Origin: Chloromonas sp. AAM2
Lineage: Eukaryota; Chlorophyta; Chlorophyceae; Chlamydomonadales; Chlamydomonadaceae
Direction of reading: 5' to 3'
NCBI GenBank assembly: GCA_004335635.1
Contig: QAXH01004111.1
Location: 1,174 to 37,734 of the forward strand
DNA length: 36,561 bases
Shown: positions 11,474 to 23,519 of the stretch, piece by piece
Layout: every line of letters begins with the position of its first letter
How positions within the stretch are numbered: position 1 is the first letter of the stretch
Notes under the pieces: generated by a model
Database searches by the model: none
What the model was told of the DNA's origin: nothing
Seen by the model: the letters and a program-made list of their open reading frames with translations, nothing else
Position numbers and translations under genes: made by a program

Positions 11474-11981
11474 AGCTAGCACACAGCATACGCAATAGGT
11501 TAGACAATAGACAGGATAGGCAGTAGCACGGCAATCAGAGGCAGTTTCAGGCAAGGTTTGACAGACCGCTGAAGAACAGATTGTGATACATTTCGTTCAT
11601 TACATAGCTTCTCATGGTTCAACCCAGACAGATGCAGGACATATCGGCAGGACTGTGTTTGCTTTACGATTGTCACCAGGCAAATGCCAGTTGAAAGGAT
11701 AGGCATAAAATCAACATGCACGGCCCGATCGTGTCAAGCGCACAACTGGTCACGCCCATGGGACAAGGCTGAGTGAGGGCCATATTGGGCAGGCTGCAGT
11801 CGCAAATGGACCTTTGTCTGACCGGCTGTGCGTCACAGACTGTGCGTCAGACTGTGTATGCAAACAATCCTACATGGAAGAGGCAGAACGACGATTGCTT
11901 TAGTTTTCGCAGTCTTGACTGTCACGGTAACAACCAGACATAGATGCGTCAAACGTTTGCTCAAGCGTTTGCTTTTTGCTT

Positions 11982-12047
11982 TAAAAAAGGATGTTTGCCA
12001 GTTCTGGGACACTTCTTTTGTTCCGCACTGAAACCATTGGTAGTTTG
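11982..12047 (-). repeat. Dispersed repeat, copy 2 (inverted)
   Basis: On the minus strand this reads ACTACCAATGGTTTCAGTGC, about 13 intervening bases, then TGTCCCAGAACTGGCAAACA followed by TCCTTTTTT. Similarity to copy 1 covers the GGTTTCAGTGC part as well as the core, so the shared unit is at least about 60 bases. It lies between the genes ending at 11473 and starting at 12792. Confidence 0.7.
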
Positions 12048-12265
12048 AAACTCCACAGTACTGATCTACGAAATTCTGTGTGCCAGTCCGGTCAGTATTT
12101 TCCACCGAAGAACTTATATTGTCTACAGATACAGCAGTCTTACCAGCCAGAAAGTACTGAGCCAGACCGTATTGAGTCGGTGTCCTGCACTCAACAGTTC
12201 TAATTCACTCTCACTGTCACTGCTCACACATATCAATACGTGCACCCGGCATCAGGATATAGACA

Positions 12266-12298
12266 GGAATTGTCCCAGAACTGGCAAACAATTTTTGT
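12266..12298 (+). repeat. Dispersed repeat, copy 3
   Basis: Reads CAGGAATTGTCCCAGAACTG, then GCAAACAATTTTTG. It matches copy 1 closely from CAGGAATTG through the core but not upstream. It lies about 250 bases from copy 2 in opposite orientation. No gene is visible in 11474-12791 apart from these copies. Confidence 0.7.
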
Positions 12299-12791
12299 TC
12301 CAGCTGCTGCAGCCCCATGCGGCACCAGCCCGAAGGCCAACATAGAGAATAGTGTGCAATTACTCTGCAGACACCTAGCATCGTGTTCGGCGGAGAAGCC
12401 CCTGTGGTGCACCTCATGCGCATCGCGAATGCTCTTGCCAGCTGGGTACGAAAGCTGATGTATGCAGGCAAGCTGACGCAGCCTCTACGTGATTGTGTGA
12501 AAACACACAGTGCAGCAGACCAGTCATCGACAGCTGAGTCCAGTCCTTAGGCAAATGAACATGATGGCAGCTGTACCTTGTCACAATGCCCAGGAACACC
12601 AGGAAGGAAACGTTTTGACGTTTTGGATGGCCGATGGCTGCAGCAGCCTGACCAGAATCGGCCTGTCTACACGCTTTGCACATTTAACCTCGCAGTATCA
12701 AGTGAATATCGCTGGGGCTATCTGTTGCAGCTATGTGGAGCCTCTCCTCCTGAAATTGGATCGCATAGTTGGCGTGTAGAGGAGCCCAGAA

Positions 12792-14855
<2,064 letters not shown>

Positions 14856-17090
14856 CCTTGACCGCACAGCCAGTCGGCCAGCCATGGTCTGGATGCGCAG
14901 CAGCCAAGAGTAAAGGCCAGCGGCTGCTATTTCCATGACAGCTGGTGCAGCATTCGCTCCAGGTTGGTCAGGGATGGCAAACATGCGTCGAGCGCTGCAA
15001 GCTCTCAAGCTGGTGCATGATATGCTGCATGGCATCACCAGTGATGGTACATGATGCTCATGGGCGAGCAGCAGCAGCAGCAGTCGTGAGTTGACAGGGA
15101 CACCGGACGCCGGGTTATCAATGGGATTCTTCGTGGGTGACTGGGTGTGGTGGTGATGTCTGGCTAGCCGCAAGAACAGCGGTTGAGCATGTGTGGGCAT
15201 GTATTGGCTGTTCCTGGTTGGAGTTCGTGGCTTTGAAGGGTTGACTGAACGGGGGCGACTTGCTGTAGTGACTGAGTCTGGCGGCCCACAGTTTTCAGCC
15301 AAGGTGTGCATGAGGCATGCATGGCCCCCACATGCACATGTCTGTGACACATCATTGTGCATTTAATTTGAATCAGCAACAGTCAAAGTCTAAGCATGGA
15401 TTGATGAACAGTGAGAAAAATGACTTTGGTGGCTTGCGCTGGGGCATTAGAAGAATGGCCTTGCATGCTGGCATGATTCCAGGGGTGGGAACGTGCAGTG
15501 GGCATGTTGCCTACCATGGCGCTGCTGGTGGGTTCTGTTCACCAGAGTAGGACCAGCAGAGGCAACGTAACTGAACATGCGTGTATGCGCAGATCAGTGT
15601 CCTTCATGTGCAGTGTTACGGTTGTTTCCTGTTTAGGTGTGGGGGTTATGTACGCTCAACCGTAGGTTCGACCCCTTGTGAGCAACGCCTTGTGCGTGCG
15701 GCGTGTGAGACGAGGGCAACGAGCTCTCTTGCCATGTGATGTATGTGGGTCAAGATGGCGATTGTTAACGTGCAAGGAGTGATCTTCGGATGCAGGAGTA
15801 TGGACAGACAAGGGTGCTGTTTCTGACTCGGTGCATTGCTTCATCAGGCTTGCGCGTCAATTGTTTTTCTTTGCGTCACAAAACAGTCCTGGATGTATGC
15901 CCTTGCCACAAGAGTAGCACACATGGCCTTGTGCTGCTGATGCTTGCATGCTCAAGTTGAATTCTTGCAACAGCCAGTGTCCCGGTTGATCTGTACCCAC
16001 GGGTTGTGCTCTTAATGGACTGCTACCCAGGCCGATACTTGCTGGGACAAGTCAAGCCAGCCCTCGGGCAAGTGGAAAGCAGACCAAGCCAGGCAAAGGC
16101 AATCCAGTCCTTTGCCAGCCTTGCGATGCATGAAAAGCAGCATAACAAGTGAGGGGTCAGAGGCACATGTCAACTAACTGAACACACCGACTGCAAGCCA
16201 GCAGGGCACCGGAACCTGCCCGTTGCCACGTCTCCGGTGCTCAACCCAAGTCCAGTCTTTGAAAGGACGTGATCGGTCGCAGCATCTGATGGTTGCTGTC
16301 AGTGAGCAGCACAAGCCCATTTCTGGTTTTCAACACGTAATGTGTGGTTCACAAACACAACTTGTGAAGAAGCTACATCCTGGACTCGTTCACGCCCCGA
16401 GCAGGTTTGCTGGCCTTCCTCATGTAGTATAGCCAAAGGTGTCAGGCAAAGGTGGGTTTGACTGTGCACTAAAGATGCCAGCAGGTGCATGGGGGCATGG
16501 CATGGCATGGAAATTGAGAGGTGTTGGCACGCAAGAGGCAGCGCTAGTCCACTCCCTGACCCGCTGAAGGCATGCCACACTGAAGTGACGGTCGTCGCCA
16601 AGGCTGCATGCTGCGCTTTCCATGCCCTCCCAGACATGGACTGGCATGGCAACAACGTAAAGAGAAATGCATTGAACTGGTCGATGAGTTCTTGCTATGG
16701 CTATGGCTAAAGACAAACAGCCATTCCGGATTGTATGCTCACCGCTCCTTAGCGATTGTAGCTTTGTGGCTGTTGGCTTGGTGGAAGTCTGGGCGGACCT
16801 ACGAGCCGTAAGCATACAAACGCAAAGGACTTCCAGCCCGTCTGCTATAGCCATCAACCAATGCCACTTACCAAACTGCGCACCGCGTGTGAGGCACCTT
16901 TTAAAGCAAAAGAAGTGCAGCTTTGAAGCTTGATAGAAGAAGTGCAGTTCTGCGTGCTGTATGTAGGTATTAGAATGATGCATTGCATCTGCTAATCAAT
17001 CAACAAATTGGGATGGATAAACAACAACTGCGTTTTGCCGTACTTCACTTTCCCGACCAAACCTTCGCTTTCTTCTATTTGTATTCCGCC

Positions 17091-17120
17091 ATTCATATCC
17101 ATTCATATCCATTCATATCC
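17091..17120. repeat. 10-bp tandem repeat (ATTCATATCC)x3
   Basis: Three exact head-to-tail copies of ATTCATATCC in the AT-richer part of the gene-poor stretch. Confidence 0.95.
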
Positions 17121-17470
17121 TGACTGGAATCCTGGAGAAAGATGGAGTTTTGAAAAGCAAAGTACGGGGCGGTTTGAGTATTTATTTGCGTGCGTAATCA
17201 GCTAATAAATCGTAATCAGTACGACGCTTTGTAACCCCGACCATACCGTGTATTTGAACAGCCCTGTTATGTTCAGAAGCCCCGGAATTAGCCCTGCATA
17301 GCCCGGACTGTCCTGCTCCTTGTCATGGGCGAGGTTTTAGGTAGGGCTTCCCGTTCCAAGCAGCATCAGATTAGCGTCAGGATGGATGCGCTGACAAATA
17401 TCGCTGACAAGTACCAACGAGACGCCAGCAGGACAACATATTCTCCGATTGGCTTCCGCCAATTCAGGTG

Positions 17471-17489
17471 TATTCTATACTATAGAATA
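17471..17489. repeat. 19-bp perfect palindrome
   Basis: TATTCTATA, a single C, then TATAGAATA: a perfect 9-bp inverted repeat around one central base. A related TACTATAC follows immediately. No gene lies nearby to suggest an operator role. Confidence 0.8.
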
Positions 17490-18147
17490 CTATACTTCAG
17501 TCAGAAGCCGTTGTCTCCGACACGGGTGTCTGCATTCGTCGTAAGTTTGCCGGAACTTCACTGAATACGTGGGCCATGGGCATGTATGGCTGCATGTGTG
17601 GCTACATGTATGGCTGCATGCTGTGCATGCACATGGTGCATTGTTCAGATGCCTCCATGCAGCACCCGTGTCTGGATTCCATGGATAAACACGAGGCACA
17701 GCAACAATACAAGGTTGGTTGAAATGTAGCAGTCAGCTACCTTGGTCAGCAACAAGCAGGCATGCGTATGTGCATGGCGACTTTGAATCAATTCATATGA
17801 TGTGATGTGACATGCTAAGCTGCAGCTCTGCTCACATGGCTGTACGCTGACTTGACTTCCTTGACTTCCCTGGCAATGACTAGGCGTGCGGTATAAAGCT
17901 AACCCCCGGTAGGCCTCGGTACGGCACATGTGCGGACTGTTGGGAGAACCGAGGTACATCTCGGATTCATGCAACAGAGTACGGTACGTGAAGGCATCCG
18001 TGTCTGCCTTGCTGTCACACATCAGTCATACAAAGCGACTCATACCCATGTTACACTGAGCAAGCAACCATCTTGTTTGGGGAGCAAACAAAGTGAGTCA
18101 CAAAGTGAGTCACAGATGCTGTGGTACATCATCGGAATGTTAGGGGA

Positions 18148-18285
18148 TGCTGGGATTTGTGGTTGGGCCAACTGGGAAGGAGTTGGAATGGTCCAACCGT
18201 ACGTTCCAACTGGCACAACTGTAACTCCAACTGAATTTTCCAACAAGGATTCCAACTAGCCAACTGCTCCCAACTGTGCCATCAT
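18148..18285. repeat. CCAACTGG-type repeat cluster, left
   Basis: Dense in CCAACTG/CAGTTGG words in both orientations. Its right end, CCAACAAGGATTCCAACTAG then CCAACTG...CCAACTGTGCC, is inverted relative to 18808-18842. Its left end, GGGATTTGTGGTTGGG, is a direct copy of 18839-18854. The paired arms about 550 bases apart resemble terminal repeats of a small non-autonomous element. Confidence 0.75.
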
Positions 18286-18807
18286 CGATAGGGTTGCCAG
18301 AGCTGCTACATATGCGCTGACAGGCCTAGGCTGGGCTCAAGTATGCTCAGAAGGTCTTAGTATGTGGTCCAATGACGGTTACATGGGTGTCTAGTCTAAA
18401 AATGACTCGTGATGGAGCCAGTGAACATAATGCGTTTAACATCACCGAGCACCGACTCAACAAGGGCCGCTGGTAAGATAGCAAGCTGCTCTCATGTCCA
18501 GCTGTTGCTGCTGGCAGCACGCCACGGAGCGCGAATGGCAGTTCTGTGTCCCTTAGCCCGCTGTCACCATGTCATACTGGCACCAGACCCTACCCCTGTT
18601 TACCCCCAGCACTTTATCGTCACCAGCATGATGTGTATATCTCAGTAATGCTACTCAGATCACTAAGTAGTAGTTGCCTGACAAGTGGTGGTGGCACGTG
18701 ACTGGCCTGCAGTTCTGGACTGAAACAACAAGCCAAAGAACACGGATGCAGTAACAGGAGCAAGCGGCAACAGCAGCAGCGCGCCAGTCCTGCAACACTA
18801 GGCTGGT

Positions 18808-18987
18808 TGGGCACAGTTGGCCAGTTGGAATCCTTGTTGGGATTTGTGGTTGGGATTACAGTTGGGCCCAGTTGGAATTCTAGTTGGGATTGTCCCAGTT
18901 GGGCCAGTTGGGTTGATACATTGGAGCCAACTGGAAAAATTCAACTGGCTCCCAACTGGCTCTCCCAACTGTCCCAACTCAAAATCT
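18808..18987. repeat. CCAACTGG-type repeat cluster, right
   Basis: Begins GGCACAGTTGGCCAGTTGGA and contains about a dozen CAGTTGG or CCAACTG words. It switches orientation near 18925: CAGTTGG before, CCAACTGG after, so the cluster can itself fold into an imperfect hairpin. See the left cluster for the shared inverted and direct segments. It ends just upstream of the integrase remnant. Confidence 0.75.
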
Positions 18988-19179
18988 TATATTCTGATGA
19001 TGACTAAGCACAGCGCAGCACAGCCTGTACAAAGTGTAATACTCGTCATGATCAAAACCTGATGCCTGAACCCTAGAGCTGATGACTGGACAAAGGTGTA
19101 ATGCCCTTGCTCTGAGCAAAGCTGAGGCAACGCAGCAAAAGGTGCTCTGCCTGCTCAAGAACAAGCGAAAAAAAAGAAA

Positions 19180-20327
19180 ATGAGATATTCCTTGCTTTCT
19201 GCATCATTCTGCAAAATGGACATTAATGAGCTTTTTCGCCACCAGCCGGGCTATAAACTGTTGAGCAAGCCAAAACTCCTCCAGTCATTAAAATCAATAG
19301 GCATAACGGTGTCCATCAAAGAAGTCAACGAGTACTATCAAAGCAAAGAGCTGCATGAGATATACACACCTGTCAAAAGGAAGTCTATCAACTTCTTCAA
19401 AGTAGCTGCACGTCCATACTCTTTCCAGTTTGATGTTGTTTCCATGGGTGAAAGCGGCAGGAAGGTGTTGATACTTGTTGATGTCACCAGCAAAAAACTC
19501 TTCGCCTACCCTCTAAAAAGCGGCTCAATGGAGCATGTGATGGATGCTTACAAGAGGTTTGTCGAAAAAGGTGCAGGGCGCACTGTAGCATCTGTCTCAG
19601 GCGATGCCTTCTTCTCCGCCCGACAACTCAAACAGTACAATGCATCAAAGGCCATTCAAGTCAACACCACCATTGCAAAATCAGATCATGCCACGCGTGT
19701 GGGCGACAGGTTGGCTGTGATTAATCGATGTGTGAGGACATGCAAAAAGTTGTACCAGAAGTTCGTGATGTTCACCCATCCATACCTTGGAAAGATGCCC
19801 TGCGCGATGTGGTGAAATTGTACAACGATACGGCTCATAGTAGCTTGAAGGGAAGGATGCCTGATCAAGCATACGAGGACATCAGATTTTGCATACATTT
19901 GTATGAGAAAGCAAGAAAACACAACAAGGAATGAGGTTGCAAGCAATGCGTAAGTTTGAAACGGGAACCCGTGTGAGGCTTCTTGTCAGCAATCATACAT
20001 TCAACAAGGAACAACCTCCGTTCAAGGAACAACCTCCGTTCATTCAACAGCAGAGAAGTTTACAAGGTTGAATCCATGGAAAAATACAAGTTCACTCTGA
20101 TGGATGGACATGGTCGCATACTAGAAAGGAGATACGCACCCTACGAGATTTATAAAACTAATGTAGACGAAAGCAAGGGCGACCGTGCTTGTTCCGTTTC
20201 CCGAACTAAAGCAGCGCAGGCTCCTGTCTCAGTGTCTAAGGAAGGAATAGCTAGAAATGCTCAGCAGGCCAAGAAGATGGTATTGCTTGGAACGGAGAAG
20301 CGATGGCTTTGTGAGACAATAAGTTGA
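19180..20327 (+). pseudogene. Polinton / polinton-like-virus integrase, frameshifted
   Basis: A retroviral-type (rve) integrase in at least three frames. Frame one (19180-19815; MDINELF start at 19216) holds the N-terminal part with LLQSLKSIGITVSIKEVNEY, then the core strands SFQFDVVSM and VLILVDVTSKKLFAYPL, SGDAFFSARQL and LAVINRCVRTCKKLY. Near 19760 the similarity passes to another frame, with YNDTAHSSLKGRMPDQAYED, ending in TGA at 19932-19934. After that, KFETGTRVRLLVSN and, in a third frame, VYKVESMEKYKFTLMDGHGR followed by YAPYEIYKTN form the SH3/chromo-like C-terminal domain of these integrases. Two acidic catalytic positions appear plausible (DVVSM, GDAFF). The third, usually Glu or Asp before R-F-x-R-T, reads V-I-N-R here, so it may be lost. 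AAA-rich codon use differs from neighbouring genes. No capsid or packaging gene is seen nearby. Dead copy with frame breaks. Confidence 0.8.
20006..20041 (+). repeat. 18-bp tandem duplication inside integrase remnant
   Basis: AAGGAACAACCTCCGTTC occurs twice in a row. It adds six codons in frame, but a frame change follows directly, so this part of the integrase C-terminal domain is damaged. Confidence 0.95.
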
Positions 20328-21126
20328 AGCTAGCAGCAGGTGCAGTGGACATGCACCAAATCCTAAGCAGCGCTCCAATAGCCGCCATCCCCTCGTGCAC
20401 TGGTCAACCAGAGTACCGCATCCAGTTTCCCTTGTCTTCCCTGCCCACCTGGCACAGTCCACACTGGCCTGCCTGACATGGGCAGCCTGCTCCATGCAGT
20501 CGAACAGCTCCACTGCAACCGCACTGAACTGCAAGCAACGGAACGAGGAACCAGTCAGTGGGGTGCCGCGGTCGAGCAGTACAGGCACCAAAGCAAGTAC
20601 GCCGCTGGTTGCCAAACACGCCCTCTTGGTAACCAACAGTATCACAGCTTGGTGTGTTGTTGATCTGGTTGCACCACCCACCCACCATACAATTTAATGC
20701 ATTATTAATGTAATTGTATGGTGGGTGGGTGGTGCAACCAGACTAACAACACACAAAGCTGTGATACTGTTGGTTACCAAGAGGGCGTTTGGCAACCAGC
20801 GGCGTACTTGCTTTGGTGCCTGTACTGCTCGACCGCGGCACCCCACTGACTGGTTCCTCGTTCCGTTGCTTGCAGTTCAGTGCGGTTGCAGTGGAGCTGT
20901 TCGACTGCATGGAGCAGGCTGCCCATGTCAGGCAGGCCAGTGTGGACTGTGCCAGGTGGGCAGGGAAGACAAGGGAAACTGGATGCGGTACTCTGGTTGA
21001 CCAGTGCACGAGGGGATGGCGGCTATTGGAGCGCTGCTTAGGATTTGGTGCATGTCCACTGCACCTGCTGCTAGCTTCAACTTATTGTCTCACAAAGCCA
21101 TCGCTTCTCCGTTCCAAGCAATACCA
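20278..21126. repeat. 849-bp near-perfect palindrome
   Basis: Left arm from 20278 and right arm to 21126 are reverse complements, each about 416 bases, around a short AT-rich centre near 20702 (TAATGCATTATTAATGT). The outer ~300 bases of the arms look identical. Differences cluster toward the centre: a 2-base indel (AAACACGCCC against AAACGCCC) and single-base changes near 20650-20670. The left arm begins inside the last 16 codons of the integrase remnant, so the right arm holds an inverted copy of that coding end. Either it is an inverted duplication made by fold-back replication, or two long terminal inverted repeats meet. Confidence 0.93.
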
Positions 21127-23519
21127 GAACATGCTTTTGAAGACTTGCGCACAGCAATCAGGCCTGCCTTCCGCATCGGTCGTTCATTCCCATCCACCGT
21201 GTTGTTTGAGTGCCTTCACACTACTCAGCAGCCCCGGCCTCGCTCACATACCTTGCACGCCCACGTCACCTGCCTTGATCGCGCGAAGAACCGCCCGGAA
21301 AAGCAACTGCTGCCAAACAAGCAATTGCTGCCATGACATCAATTTGTAGCGACGTTGACATCATATGAAGAGTTGAATGTGCATAGGATTAGCGTAGAAT
21401 GGCTGGACTCTGGTCGGAGGTGTTCCTGCATCGGTCCTGCGGACAAAAGACCTTATTTGCGCGGGAGCGGACGAACAGACTGGACAGCACCGAAGCAATT
21501 TGATGGTTTCGCAGATGACGTCACGATGGAGGAGCCATCGCCAAGCTCGTGTTGCGTCTTACCCTAACCTCAACCCTCACTCTGATATCTCTGATATCAC
21601 TAACTCAACTCTAACTCTGATATGCCTTTCCGGTGAATGAGTTTCGTACGGCGGCTCCAACGTGCGACGGTTGGAAAAAGAAGTCTGCACAAAGTGCTTC
21701 TCAATCATATCCGCTGCTTTGACCATCGGTTTACAGTATCGCCATGACATAGCCGATGTTGGCTAAAACGAGGCGCCAAGGTAGATGTGAAAGTGGCTGC
21801 AAAGAGCAGGGGAATTGCAAAGGGGCCTGTCAAGCGTGAGCCGTACTACGAATTGACAAGTAGTCAGGCGCGTGGCTATTGTCTGAGAGACAAGACAAGC
21901 AGTGGAGACAATGCAGGGCTCCCAACTCCACTTGAAGATTATGAATGCGCAGCGGTCATGTGCGACACCAGCCTCTTGTTCAATGTGTGGCGCACCTCTG
22001 TTCAAGTTGGCTCGTTTTGTATACCGCTGTATACCGCTCAACCGGTGACGCGCGAAGGAGTACCCTCAACCCAAGGGCAACCGAGCAGCGGCCCCTTTTC
22101 TTTGTTTTACCTCGAGGCAAAACGCTCTCAGGGCGAGACGCTAGTACACCTCCCTTTTTTCGGGTTTACCTTAATCAAGCCACAACAACGCACCGCCGGG
22201 CAACAGCCATGCGTGTAAGGAGTCCAACCATCACGGCGCTGTAGCGCTCGCGTGGACCACTGTAGCCCTCGCGTGTGACTGTTGCATGGGAGTGTATACA
22301 GCAATGACATGTATACAGCAATGGAGGGCAGCTGACAGCCGACCAGGCCGGAGTATGCGCAGTATGCCGGAGCAGGAGCCATGCTAAAAATCCTGTTGTC
22401 TCCAGCTTTGGCTGCCAGACACCTGCCTGCCAGGCGTTGGCCATCAGTTATCCCTTGACTCTTCTCCCCGCTTGAACGCTTGCTTTCTTTCCGCACTTTC
22501 TTTGTACGTTTCCAGCCGTTCACGCTCGGTGCATGTAGGCCCCCCTATTGTAACACAATGTTTATACAAAGTGGACCCCTGTGTCTAGCACAGTAGTGGT
22601 CTTCAGTCATGTGTCTTCGCCTGGCCACATATGCTACCTATGAACACTGACCATGCCATATGGTATCCCTGTCATCACGTGACACTGGCACATACTCTCG
22701 TTGTCAGTCACCAGGACCCTTGCCAGTACGCATCATCGCGTAAACTGGGGGTGGCCATCACCACTACTATCGCGGTACACCACATGACACTGTGCGGAGA
22801 AACCACATCACAACATGACATGGGGTGGCCACCAGCACTTCTATCACGTGTATGTTGGCTTGGTACCCTCCATTCTTGGCAAGCGCCTGCGGCGTCTTTT
22901 TACAAATACAATTCCCTGCAGCTAGTGTACATTCTTGACGTTTGCAGGTAGGAAGACAGCTAAACATGTATGTTACTGCAATGCGTACTGTCCACTCATT
23001 CACAAGAAAGTCGGTGTTTGAGCTGCACTCAGCCAAAGAAAAACAGTTTGTGTTCATCTTGTGTGCTTAACCAAGTACAAAAGCCAGGGCTTAGGTGCAA
23101 AACGGATACAAGCAGCAATGGCACAGCAAACAACCGTCTGCGTCATTGCGAACAACCAACAGAGCATTGCGAGAAGCAGATGGCAAGGCATCCAGCAATC
23201 AACTGGCCAGCAAATACTGTCCAACGGTCTAAGGCTTTATAATCAGTCAAGCGCGACAGACATTGAATGCGCTTTTTCTTGTGCAAAAACGAAAAGACTA
23301 AATCTCAGCTTGCCAGACAATGCAGGTAGGTGGGCATAGCTGCTGGCAGATTTTCAGATGGTTGCAACCCCCAGCCCAGCCAAAGAGGTAATCTAGGGTA
23401 TGCAAGGCAGAGCTTAGCCTTTTTCAACCAAGCACAGCAAGTAGAGGGTGCAGATTCTGCCAGTTCTGTCACGGTGTCCCAATGAGAAAGCACCAACCAG
23501 ATACCATCTCCAGTGTTGC
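21127..23519. other. No confident gene; possible element remnant
   Basis: A 143-codon plus-strand frame at 21787-22218 has no family motif and includes a short internal duplication (GTATACCGCT twice). The part nearest 23519 is probably the 3' untranslated region of the PLAC8-like gene. A second open stretch at 23061-23339 is unsupported. No capsid, ATPase or polymerase motif that would extend the mobile element is visible. Confidence 0.5.

Larger units (their letters stand above)
14914..18130. other. Gene-poor stretch
   Basis: I find no exon chain here on either strand. The longest open frames (for example minus 16420-16983) have no family motif, no matching splice sites and intron-like composition. 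The first few hundred bases are probably the 3' end of the kinase transcript. Two small repeats at 17091 and 17471 are listed separately. Confidence 0.5.

Noticed and set aside
16420..16983. 187-codon minus-strand frame
   Set aside because: Cys/His/Ser-rich translation typical of intron or spacer, no known motif, no splice structure.
20229..21349. Two long frames of 150 and 186 codons with the same protein text
   Set aside because: They are the two arms of the palindrome read in opposite directions; sequence identity comes from the inverted repeat, not from protein conservation.
19180..23300. A complete Polinton or polinton-like virus
   Set aside because: Only integrase is recognisable; no polymerase, capsid, packaging ATPase or protease motif was seen on either strand.
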